64,000 nt of DNA from positions 248,001 through 312,000 of the forward strand of contig OX637798.1 of assembly GCA_951802425.1 (NCBI GenBank), read 5' to 3'. The notes below the pieces were generated by a model, which saw only the letters and a list, made by a program, of their open reading frames with translations, was not told the origin of the DNA and did no database searches. The position numbers and the translations under genes are program-made. This DNA comes from Clavaria fumosa. Its lineage: Eukaryota; Basidiomycota; Agaricomycetes; Agaricales; Clavariaceae. Positions 20,219 through 31,671 of this stretch are shown here, piece by piece (the first letter of the stretch is position 1; each line of letters begins with the position of its first letter).

Positions 20219-23200
20219 TCATGCAGTTTGGACCTTGTAGTACCAAAGAAATAGAGCAGTGAGGTTGCTCTCATGACCAGGAATGGGTGCACTGTTTAAC
20301 CACCTAATAATGGCATCAGTGTCCCTCCAATCCTGCCCAAATGCTTGAGCTGCTGCCTTCTGTAATGCATCCACCCCCAAGATAAAGTACACCACTGGAA
20401 CAATAATGTCTGGAAAATCACAGGCATCAGTTGACCCTGGAGTGAAAGTCCTGTGGAGTTGGTCATTGCACTGGGGCACATGGCAAAAGTAGCAGATGGG
20501 CCTATGTTCTTTTCCATAATGAAGCTGCTTCTTGAAACCACGGTACTTGTGGAAGACCTTCTGGAATTCCTTGCAGTGGAGGATTAAGTGAGTTGTTTCA
20601 CTACTTGGATCTGATGCCATGCAAAAGGGACATCGACCAAAGTAATGCATGAGAGCTGTTCGGAGCTCTTTTACATATGCTGTTTCCCCTTGTGCCTTCA
20701 TGATGCTTTGCCTCTTCCGTTCTTCATGAGCTGCACCAAATGCATCTTCTAAACTGCGCTTGAGTTGGCTTGTTTGAGACCCCATGTTGCTTAACATCGG
20801 TAGTGCTGCTTGTGCTGGCTTCAGTGATGCTGGCAGAATCTTGGCCATCAGGGGTGCTACTGCAGGTGAAGACATGCCTGTCTGTCTAGGTTGAGATGCC
20901 AGGCAAGTGCTGCACTTTTGAGCTGATGGGTCACTGGAACAGAATGTGCCAATCTTGTCACAGAATGAGGTCATTGCAAAGCGGAGGCATTGTGTAGGTG
21001 GTGTTTGATGCAGGAGGTTATACATTGCCAGCTCTCCTTTGTGATCAATCACATCAGGAGGAATGGTTGGAGGTGGCCCAGTAGCTTTGCGTGGGATGAT
21101 AATAGCTGATGCAGGCCTTCCATCTCGTCCTGCACGTGCCTTCTCCTGGGTGTAATCAATCATGCACTTGGGTGAGCCTGCATGAATGACTAGTCGGACA
21201 CTTGGATAATCATTGCCTGCCCCAAATGCACTGGTGCACACCATGACCTTTGTTTGACCAGAGAACCAGGCTTCATAAGACTCTTGTCTCCTGTCAGGTG
21301 CATGACAATTCTTTTTGTCCTGCCCATGATAAAAATCACATCCCAGCTCCTCTGAAATCATGATGCCCTCTTGTATGTATGGCACAAAGATGAGTGCACG
21401 GTCTTCAGGTGCAAATGATTGCAGGGCATTATTGATAAGTTTCTTGACCTGCTCCAAGATACCCTCAGATGATAGTTGTGGAGCTTCTAGTATATACTGG
21501 ATCTCTGGCCTTGATGTATTGGTCCGAACAGTGTAAGGATTCTGAAGTCCAAATGCATTGATGACAAAGGGAACACTTTGCTCTGGGACTGTTCCTGAAA
21601 GGACCACGATCTGCATTGGAAATCTTCGCAGTTCATATAGGTCCCGTAGAGTGCTGCGGTAGTTATTTCCGGTGAATGCGAAGTGTCCTTCATCAAAGAC
21701 TGTCCGAACCACTGGCTTGCGTAGATTAACCTCTCCAAGGGCTTGATGAAATTGCTTTGACCTTGCCCGATCTGCTGAAACCAGGACCAGGTTGTGTTTG
21801 CCATTAATGCGGTCTCCACCCAGATAGAGTTCAAAGCCAACATTCATCTCTTTGAGTTTTCGGACATAATCAGAGATCAGGGAGTTCAGTGGGAGTATGC
21901 CAATAGTAATCTGGTTCTTCTCCACAAGGCCAGGGAGGATCATGACCATTGATTTTCCAGACCCTGTCTTCATGATTGCAAGAATGTCCTGTTTCAAGGC
22001 AAGTGTTTCCAGGACAGCATCTCTTTGTTCAGGGCATGTCCAAGTTGCCTGAGGGCTATGTAAAACCTGCTGAAGAACTTGAAGTGCTTGTTGTTCCTGT
22101 GATTCCTGGCTGCAATCAGCAAGAATATCATGTGAAATAAGTTTGCATGTACTTTAGCTGGGCTTGGTTCCTGATCTGCTTGTAGTCTCTCATGCCTCCT
22201 CTCCCCAGACGAGATTGGGCTGAATAGATAACGGTGATTAAACACATATTGCTGGCAAAATATTAAGAACTCACAAGCCAATATTATGCTCAGTATTTGT
22301 CTCCCTTGTGAGGGTAGGCATTGTCACTTGAATCTGCATTGGCATTTCCTGAAGGTGTACCCTGCTGGATAGAATGTTTAACCTGTTTGAAGGGTATCAC
22401 ATTGATGGAGATATTCGCTTACTGATCCCCTTGTGGTCCTCGCATTGAAATGGCCTTCACAACCTTTTGAGCAATCTTATCCACCATCGAGTCCAGAACA
22501 TTCTCCTTCAGCAGCAGCTTTTGCACAACATGGTCTGCTATGTTTTCCTCCAGCCTTGAGGACCTCATTACCCTCTTGATAGTACCATCATGAATTTTTT
22601 CATTGAAGGTAGCTGTTCTTGCATCTTTATAAGAAAGACCCAGTCCACCTGAAGCCACATTAGGTACCTATTTTCAATTTATCACATATTAAATCTTACC
22701 TGGCACAAGATTCATAACCACCTGCCAATGGGTGCTACAATCCAAATAGAGAGGAAGTATATCTTCTGCCCCTGCAGCAAGTGCTTCTGGGCTGACTCCA
22801 TAGACACGAATATCTGTAGATCTTGTGTGTCCCAGTTGCAGTGCACCAATGTCATTAATATCATCTTCTGATTCCAGCAGCTGTGATGCTTGCACACAGA
22901 GCTTCCGCCGAAAGCCAGTATACACATGTCTCCAGGAATTGATTGTCAACTCCACCCCTAGGATAGGCAATGTAAAGCTTGCCATTTTGTTGCTAAGCTT
23001 CTCAGGAGCAAATTCCTTGAGATAGTCAACAAAGAGCCTTGAGCCATAGAGTAAATGAAGGTCCTGGCGGTCTGGAAAGCAAATGTGCACTGCAATCTCT
23101 GCAAATGGTCGTGCAAGAGCTAGATCTTGGATGAGAAGGTCTGAGGTGACGGCATCCAGACTATGTGGAATAAGTTTGTCATGTCCAGAAAGTCCACCAG

Positions 23201-26200
23201 TTTTCGTATACTTTCGCATCATGGCAACATGTTTTCCAAGGATGTGTATGTTTCTTTCTCTTGATCCAGTGTTGCAGTAGTTCATTGCAACCAACTCTGA
23301 TCCACGGCCAGGACCACCACTTGTCATCTCAGCCTTCACCAGCTGAATGACATGGAAGTTTGCATAATCCATCAGCCACTTTCGCAGTGCACCCTTATTC
23401 CAAATGATGGCCCCTGTGATTTGGTTGATGACCATAAATTGTGATTGCAGTGAGTGGTCCCCCAGAATGGCTTTGGCAAGTCGGTCCCGATCTTTGAACC
23501 ATTCATTTCGCTGATCCACAAGGAATGAGTATCCAACAGCCTTGTCTGTCAGGTCCTCTGCAATGTGTCCATAGTCAACATGCAAGTCCAGGCCACACAG
23601 AACACCATTCTGCCATGCATCAACAGCAGCTTGCTCCATGTTTGTGAAGATCATCTTGAGTTGGTCAATGCAAATTGGGTCCCCCCTGTAAAGCATGGAA
23701 TTCCATCCAACTGTATCGGTCCACCATATCCGAGGAAGAGACATAGTTCGGTATGCAATTGCACTTGCCAGGTGTTGCAGAGATCGTAGACTGTTGAAAG
23801 GAGACTCTGTCTTCTCTGTAAACCAGTGTTGCATCTCGTCACATGCTTGTGTGTCACTGCCATTGAACTTCAGATTGCTTCTTGACTTGATTTCCCATAA
23901 ACACATCAGCTGGATTGCCCTCTGGAATTTTGCAATCAAGCCTGTTGCAGACTTGGGCTCTGCAAAACTTCCATCGTTTTGAAGGGTCAAGAGAGCCAGG
24001 GCACGAATTGTAGGACAGGGAAGTGGATTGTTATGTGTTGGTGTCCATTCACAAGCCCACAGCTGCATGAATACACCATGTAACTTGTCCAGGCCTTCAT
24101 GCTGTGAAGATTGGAGTGCCAATTTGAGCTCACCCAAGGCTTGAGTCAATCCCTGTGATAGAGGTATTTGATATGTGTGCTTTGGTCGCAGGAGCATAGC
24201 AAGTAAGCATAGGGGTGGAATAATGTATGAGTTGACAGTGTTGCTCTGCTGATGGTCATGAAAAGGAGTATTGCTGATGCCACTGGAAGGTTCTTAGTTC
24301 TGCAGAGGCTATGATTAATAATTGGATTGATGCATACGTTTTTGAGGGGTCTGGAGTGTTCAGCCGTTGAAGCAATAGCTCTGCAGTGCATCTGATCAGG
24401 CTAGTTGCATGCTTCATGTACTGGAGGAGAAGAGGTTTGAGACCAGGAAATTCTTCTTCACCAGGTGTTGCAATGAGATTTCGAAGTTCTTGAATGCTGT
24501 AGCCAGAAATGTGCTCATTCCAATGAGTGGTGAGAAGCCAAGGGCTAATCATTCGTGCATTTTGAAGCCCTTGGGATGGAAGCTTGTGTATGGCCATATC
24601 AGCTCTCAGTTCTCCAATTAACTCCTCTGCAGATGTTCTGGGGCTTTTGTGGATTGTTGTTGGGAGAACTTCAAACCATCTTGATGCCACACCAGGTCGA
24701 GTGGATAATCGCTGAATTAGACATTTGGGCCAGAAAGTAGGTTTTGGCTTGTCCTTGTGATTCTTGCTATGGTGAGTCCGCATTGAATCAACTGTACCCA
24801 TCACTTGAGGACAATGGGCACATCGTAAACCTTCATGAATTTTGAGACCTTCCCATGCACTGATTGGTCTAGTTATGGAAAATGTTGGAATGTCCCCTTG
24901 GAGATCAAATTGTTCCATGACATCCTTGATGGCTGCATCATCAACATGCATTCTTGCTGCAGCATGTGATTTGGCCAGGTGCCCTTGAATATCTGGGAGT
25001 GCTACTGCCACTCCACATGTTTCACATATGAGGCACTGGAGGCCAGTGTTGACAACAAGCCCAAGTGTCTCAAGGTAGGGATGGTGTTTGATTTGATCTG
25101 ATGTTTCCTAAAATAAAATAACCATTAATTAGCATGTGCAGCAAGAAATCAAGATGTAATACCAATTCCTTTGGAATATCTGATTGATTCTTGTTTGCTT
25201 GTCCAGAGGAATTGCTGATAAAGGTGGTGGGGAGCCTTTGAATTTCCAGAATGTCCACAGGGTGGTTGGGTGGGCTTTGCTTTGTGTTGTAGTAATCATT
25301 TTGTCTGCTGAAATTGTCTTCCATATCTGTGCACGAGAGAGGTGGGCTGGAAGCTCTGGAGCTCTCAGGCTCATTGTCCAGTGGGTAGGGATCTTGGACA
25401 TTGGAAGCCACAGAATCTTGAGGCTTGTTCCTTGGCATGGAGTGATTCTGTGGGCCAGAAGTCCCAGAATCTTGGGCTACCTTTTCTGGTGTGAGATTTT
25501 CCCATGTACTAGAGGCTTTGAAGTACTGAGGCTCATTTTCTGGCATCTGATGGTCCTGTTTAACAATAAATGAGATCCTATTTCAAATATCTGAGATGTA
25601 TGGGAGAGGTTTACCATCTCAACTTCAGGAAGAAATATCAAGGCATTTGACTTGTGAGTTCCATTTGCTTCCTATTCACAAAAATAAGAGGTGCTACTTT
25701 AGCAAATCCTTGTGTTAACTTACAGCACTGTGCTAAACCAGGTAACCTGGGTTGATATTGTGTTAGCATCAATATATAACATTACTTACTACAGAGACTT
25801 GAGATCCAATTTGCCTATTCTGGTTCTTCTGTGTATGTGGGCTTCCATCTGTTGCAGTAACCTGGTCCAATTGAATATTAAGGCCTGTTGAGCTTATCCT
25901 TTGTACAGTCACTTACCAACTGAGGTCTGATAATCTGAAGAAAATAGTTGATAATTGCTGTCAATCATTTCAACTAAATGACTGACTGTGCTTTGTCCAG
26001 TGACACTTCCAAACTTTGCTATGATTCAGTACTCAGGCCCAATAATGTTTTTGTTTTCATCTTACCTCTATCTCTGTGTTATCTCTCCAGGTAGTTCCTG
26101 ATCTCTTGATATGCCTTCTAAGGCTGTCCAGCTTCTCGAAAGGCCTTGGACAACTAGGATGTGTGCATCTACAGATGTATTTGCCATCTGTTTCTCTAGC

Positions 26201-26326
26201 TATCAGAACTTTGCCACTGGGGAAGTTCAAAACTGCAGCATTCTGCTGGCAGTTTCATCTGTGGTACTTGAGCTGGTCCTGGTTGCTGAAGCAAGTCAAA
26301 CAGTGAGAACAAGCCAAAGAAGACAT
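20219..26326 (-). CDS. RecQ-type helicase of the telomere-linked (TLH/dmRecQ-like) family
   Basis: A multi-exon minus-strand gene. The start at 26326 gives MSSLACSHCLTCFSNQDQLK, then a second zinc-finger-like stretch ICRCTHPSC...LRRHIKR. After low-complexity exons comes a C2H2-bearing module, GLQCLICETCGVAVALPDIQ..H and GLRCAHCPQ...H..NH (25.0-24.8 kb), like the DUF3505/OrsD-type domain that precedes these helicases. A 500-residue middle exon follows (24197-22689), then the helicase. It has a Q-motif (WTCPEQRDAVLETL), Walker A (MKTGSGKS), motif II FDEGHF and motif VI ARAGRDG. RecQ enzymes unwind DNA 3'-5'. One TGA (26255-26257) interrupts the first finger; elsewhere frames are open across introns. 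Related genes often sit near chromosome ends. Confidence 0.75.
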
Positions 26327-26990
26327 GGTGTGGCTGTGCAGCCAGTGCTGATTGTAGTCAAGAGGAAAGAAAGAAGTGTGGGAAATTTTGAAGTTGTTCT
26401 CTACTTATGTACCTGATTATGTAATCATTTAACTGCCTCATGCCAATGTCAGGTGATGTGACAGTGAGACAATTACCCAATTTGTCTGTATTGTTGTGTA
26501 TTGGCTGCTTGTTTATCTTTGTATATCTACTCCTAACATTCTCACCAAATTTCTCTGTAAAAATTGTAGACTCAATCACAGACTAGCAGTCATTGCAGCA
26601 AGGCAGCTATATCTCCAGGGATAATGCTCTTCATTGTACTGTTAGTCAAAATTTCCTTTAGCATGTCTTTTCATGGGACTATACTTCATTCTTTCTCTGT
26701 TGTCCTATTATCAACCTCTTGCAGTGCTGACTCAGGTATAGATGAGGGAACTTGGTAGAGTTCAGCTGTCTGTGAGCAGAGTTGTGAAATGGGATGAGAA
26801 TAACAGTGTAAGGAGTACAAGGACTAAAAGTAAGGGTATGTGGCAAGAAAGGAATGAGTCATGGTGAGTCATGTGGTGGAGGTGAGGCAAGGTGCATGGG
26901 GTGCATGAGTCATAGAAGTATGGTGGCTGCATGGATAGGAACTGAGATAAGGAGAAAGAGAAAGGGGAGAAGATAAGGTGGAAGGGAAAA
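26327..26990. other. Upstream flank, no gene seen
   Basis: Presumably holds the promoter of the RecQ-type gene. No distinct box stands out. Pyrimidine- and purine-rich tracts lie near 26.9-27.0 kb. Confidence 0.4.
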
Positions 26991-27009
26991 GGGGGGGGAA
27001 GTGAGTAAT

Positions 27010-27955
27010 ATGAAGAAATTATCAGATAATCCCCACTCTGTGCTTGACATCTTGGCAAGTGTGTTTAGGCTTCCTTGATGGGTAGTGCTGGAGGAGTGGG
27101 CTCTTGTCAAGGGTGGTTGGTTTGGTGGTGGGGGGGCTGTTGCTAGTAAACCCATGGAACTGGAAGTGATACATGTGAGTCGAAACTTTTGCAAGTATGG
27201 AGAAAGGTCTGGCTTGTTTCCAGTTTCTTCAAGTCCCTTCATCTTCACATTTCACAAGTCAAACCAGACCTTTGTTCCTTCTTTCCAATCCAGTGTAACC
27301 TCTCTCTTCCTATCTGTGAAGCACAAGTAGGCCTTGTTCACAACTTTGAGTTGAGATCAGTTGCAACCATGTGAGCCTTGTGTGCAGGTATCCCTTTGAG
27401 GGAAATCATGAGTCTGGGGTGGTATCCCTTGTTTGTGAAGAATGGGGAGACACCAGTAGTGCTGTGGGGGGTGTTGTTGTATATGAACTTGGCAAGAGGA
27501 AGTTGGGAGGTCCAGTTGTCCTGCTGATAGCTTGTATAGATTCATAAGCATTGTTCTAGGATTTGATTCTCTCATTCAGTGTGTCTGTCAGTCTCTGGAT
27601 GGTAGGCTGTGGAAAGATTGGAAGTAATGTCCAAAGCCTGACATAATGAAGACCAAAACTTAGAAACAAATAACCATCCTCAATCTGACACTATGCCTGT
27701 GGGTAGCCCATGCTTTGAGAAGACATGGGTGATAAAATGTTGGGCTAATTCCTTTGCAGTGTTGATAGTATTGGTGGGGATGAAGATTGCTTGTTTTGTA
27801 AGTTGGCAGATGATGATGAGAATCAAGTCAAAGGTTGCAGAGAGGGGGAGGGCTTTGATATGGTCCATCAAAATTGAAGACCAAGGTCACTCACCTATGG
27901 GAAAGGGCTTGAGCAGTCCATAGGGTTTGTGTCAGATGGATTTTGCCCTTGCACA
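27010..27955 (-). pseudogene. Ty3/gypsy pol relic: integrase to C-terminus
   Basis: Minus-strand remnants of a gypsy integrase. The end of the zinc module reads CARAKSI-stop-HKPYGLLKP, then MDHIKALPLSATFD, ICQLTKQAIFIPT and VFSKHGLPTGIVSD. After a stop come [37 protein letters not shown] and a decayed GPF-type C-terminal strand. At least five stops fall at conserved arginines (SI-R-HKPYG, GE-R-PW, SD-R-G, TE-R-, CL-R-IY), all TGA. No LTR or upstream reverse transcriptase is present, so this is a fragment. It abuts the LINE relic near 27955. Confidence 0.8.
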
Positions 27956-28159
27956 TCAATTCTCTGGTCAACTTTCCATAATTTTCTGGCATTCCCTTCT
28001 GAAAGTGGGGCAGTTGCAGTCGCTTGCTGCATGTCCAGGTGATTGGCAGTTGTGGCAGGACTTTTGGCCCAGTCCAGCAGTGCATTTGTTTACCTTGTGT
28101 GGGCCTGCGCATCTTGGGCAAACGTCGTGGATCCATTTACAGTCCACAGCGAAGTGGAA
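27956..28159 (-). pseudogene. LINE ORF1 relic, second half
   Basis: Encodes HFAVDCKWIHDVCPRCAGPH, then KVNKCTAG, CHNCQSPGHAASDC and CPTFRRECQKIME, a series of zinc knuckles as in ORF1 of fungal Tad/I-like LINEs. It is the direct continuation of the half at 39658-40200; the Plavaka element lies between, with a TTC duplication (GAA on the plus strand). A TGA stands at the arginine expected in ES-R-PEN. Confidence 0.7.
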
Positions 28160-28507
28160 CATCAGGAAACCTCCAGGCGCCTTGACCCATCTTGATTTAC
28201 CAAATCAAGCAGGGTCAAGAGAATTTTTGTCAAGTAGGTGTCTTCTTAATTAAGTAGATTCATGTTCTTGATCAAGTCAAATATACTTATTCAAGTCAAG
28301 CAAGACAATCAAGAACGGGTAAACAAGCAGTTCTCAAATAAGAACAATCAAGACAAGGAAACAAGTAAGAGATCATAGAGTGTTAAGAATGAGTTAAAAA
28401 AAACACCGGCTACTAGTATGCAGCGCAAGATTTACAAACAGTTAATCCCGTAGCTGAGTACAAGTTAGCCATCATCACCAAGCACAAAGTATCAGAGCTT
28501 ACTGAGA

Positions 28508-31500
28508 TCAGCTGTCTTCGCTTGTATCAGAAACATAGATGAGGAGAGCACGTTTGTCTGTCTCGACTTCGCCTGCATTACCGTTTTCAGCTTCGTCATC
28601 ATCAGAGGCGATATGGCGCGAGGCAGATCTGAGGGTAACAAATGGCTGTGCGGCATCAGTGATCTTCTGGTAGGCCCGGTCGGGGATTGACTTGATTGAA
28701 TCCATATATTTGCGCGTCTTCTCACCCCAGTTTGTGTCACTGAATGCAACACCACGTGTCGACTTCTTTCCTGTCTTCTTGTTCAGAACACTGGCAAGTC
28801 CCTTCATCCTGTTCTTACCCTTGGAGGCATCCTTCACAACTGCTGTTATCGTAATTGCGCCTTCCTCCCAAAGTGTAAAAGCTCTTTCCATCTAGCAAAA
28901 GATGATCAGTGTTTATGATGCAACAGAAGGTCACCACTTACAGCCGCAGCCAACAATGCAAGAGCAGCTCGAGGCAGCAACTCACCAGCCGTACCAAGAC
29001 CAGAAATATGCTTATGGCCTTGAATGGCCATGAGATGGGAGGCGAACACTTGCAAAACAAAGGGGCCACGAAAAAGACCACGCCAATCCTGTGGGAGTAA
29101 GTAAATTATCTCCGCATTGTGATGATTCTTACCTTTGGGTTAGAAGCCTCCGCATCAGCATAAAGGAATATGAGGTTCCATATCATGGACTGGGCAAACT
29201 CTGCACGGTCCTCATCAGTCGAAAAATCCTCGCCATCGCTAAAAAAGCTATTGAGAATGGTAACCGCTGTACAGCCAAAACTATTGCGCCATTCATAGAC
29301 ACGTTGATTGGCCTGCCGATGCATCATTAGTTCAGAGATTTATGTCAGAAGTGCCTGCATTGAGATGAGCGGGCAGAGAAGTTCATGAGCACTTCGCCAG
29401 ACACCAGAGGCGAGGTGGGGTAGGCATCTGGATGCCAAATGCATCTCCACGAAGGGGTAGGGGGCACCCCCACATTTGCCGCTGCCACAGGTGCCTGGAG
29501 CGGGAAAGAGATAAGAAATTTGCAAATTGACTTACAATATGGAAAACTGCGTCATCAACGGAGACTTTGTATGGGATTCTGGAACCGTAGATAGCATCCC
29601 AGATCGTCTGCATCACGCGAAGGGCAATGTCATCGTCAATACTCCATGCATTGGCGCAGCTGGCAACATATCGGATGTATGTCGGGATGTAAACATGTCG
29701 CCAGACATTATTTGCGGTACACCCTGATGGCAAGTCCTTATTCGTAAATTTCTTCTCCACACGATTGACAAATTGAGGCTTGTGGCCATGTGCGACAGAG
29801 TTAGAGGATGGCTTGGGAGCGTCGGCATTGGGTTCAATCTTAACAATACCCTTAAAAGGTGTTAGGACAGGCATCACATTAAAATAATTACTCACTGTGG
29901 TTGTCAATCGCTTCTTCCCCTTAACTGGACTTGACAATGCAGCAAGATGTTCTTCTTCGTCGTCCTCGATCTCGAGCAGCTCCAATCCAGACAAGTCTTC
30001 TGTGTCAGCATGGACAACGCCCAGGCCAGAAGGCGCAATGATCTTAGCGGCTTGGAAAGCTGTAGAAATAGAGGTCATGCTTGATGCAGTACGGACACCC
30101 CTTGCACTAGCTGAGAGATTGTCAGCGATAGTGGGCGCGGCAGAGCTTTGACTTCGCTGCTTCGCAGCTGTCTTGGCTGTGATATTTGCCATCCAATTGT
30201 TGACTGCATTGGAAGTCCTGTCGTCTGTGGAGCTGAAATTCAACCAGAAAAAAATGAATTCATGGAGCACTAGCACAACAGAGACGCACTTAAGCCTGAT
30301 GCTGGGGCTCAGAGTTGCCTATTATTGATTCAGTAATCATATGCCAAATTAGGTATTTGCCCACGCACCTGTCCATGCTGCGTTGCTTGTCTATTGCCAG
30401 TGGGTTCCCGACTCATGATCGTCTGTATGGCGTGTCTAACCTTCGGTTTCTTTGATGGCAACTCATCAGTGTCAGAATGCTCTTCTTTATACGAAGCAGA
30501 ATCAGCTTCAGATGCCAGCGAAGCTGCTCTCATCGGTTTGGCATGCTTGCACAGCGGCACTCGTTTATGAGTTTTCTTTCTCTTAAGAGCTTTTCCAGTT
30601 GAGAAAGTAGTGAGGCCGACCTCTTCTTCTATATCTGGGTGCGTCACCTCGTGATCGTCTAGCAGCTGGATCTGACATTAGATGCTTCAATGCCCCATTA
30701 CATTAGATGCTCACCTTTCTGCTGGAATCAAATTTACTGGGACGAGAATTGCTACCGCTTTTACGTTCCTGTCATCATACCAGTATGTTACTCCCATTTT
30801 GTAATTGAGATAATATCACTTACATTCGATGCCTCTTGCGATGCGTTCCCTTTCTCGTCCTCATCACTATCCTCAATGAAGGGAACAGGTGTTTCCCGCA
30901 CCTCCTCATTTGTGTAAGTTTTTGATTGTGTTCCAAACGATCTGGACACTTACATTGGACTCGTTCTGAGACTCATCCACCGATGTGTCCCCCTTTCCAT
31001 CGTCCTTATCTGGGGTCATTGCGATGCGGCGGTCTTTTGTGCTTGGTTTGATCATCGTCGCATGGCTGGTCCTCAATTGCGTGGCCTTGTTGCGATTGAC
31101 AACAGATTTTTGGGCTGAATTACTATGTTGCTTCTTCATCTGTGTCATGCTTGTGAGTGTTTTGCAATGTGAAAGCAACCTGACTTACATGAGACATCAG
31201 TAAATTATTGGCCATAGCGACTGTGTCGTTCGTTCGGTGAGATTGGATAGACCGGATCTCCGAGTCCTGGTACTTCTCAGGAATATCGTTGGCTTGGATA
31301 CTGTCTTTTGCCATTTCAGCCTCGAGTGCTGCGATACGCTCTAGGCCACTCCTCTTTTTCTGCTCATGCTCTCTTTTCTTCTCTGCTTCGACTTCTCGGT
31401 CCCGCTGCATTTCGGCTTTGGAGTGCCGCTTTTGCTTGGGGATGATTTCACCAGGATGGGCTTGAGCATTCTTGGCACGAGTCGCCATTCTTTGGTTTGG

Positions 31501-31509
31501 CTGAGACAT
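28508..31509 (-). CDS. Plavaka cargo gene A, function unknown
   Basis: Multi-exon gene starting at ATG 31509 (MSQPNQRMATRAKNAQAHPG). The first half is charged and disordered, with a Lys/Arg/Glu coiled-coil-like run (EMQRDREVEAEKKREHEQKK) and acidic blocks. The globular second half (30.27-28.5 kb) contains FTNKDLPSGCTANNVWRHVY, DDIALRVMQTIWDAIYGSRI, YEWRNSFGCTAVTILNSFF, WRGLFRGPFVLQVFASHL and MERAFTLWEEGAITI. Exon junctions are clean GT/AG and no internal stop breaks the globular part. I recall similar unannotated proteins in many Agaricomycetes but know no function. Its position opposite the transposase, sharing a 162-bp promoter region, suggests a role in the element's life cycle or in host interaction. 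Confidence 0.6.
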
Positions 31510-31671
31510 TATGAGGATGTGAGGCGAGGCGAGGAAAGAGGAAAGGTCGTGTGGCTTGTTTGGTTTGAGCTTCAACTTCAACTTATAGCAAACAATGGAC
31601 TTTACTAGATTTGTAGAATTCATCGAGACGAACATGCTGTGCCATATCTGAGATCTGAGTACCAAGGACCT
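31510..31671. promoter_or_regulatory. Divergent promoter region of the Plavaka element
   Basis: 162 bp between the start codons of cargo gene A (minus) and the transposase (plus). Whatever promoters drive the two genes must share this interval. No clear TATA box is seen. Confidence 0.45.

Noticed and set aside
20219..26326. Helitron Rep/helicase
   Set aside because: No Rep HUH motif; the helicase motifs are RecQ-type with GRAGRDG-like motif VI.
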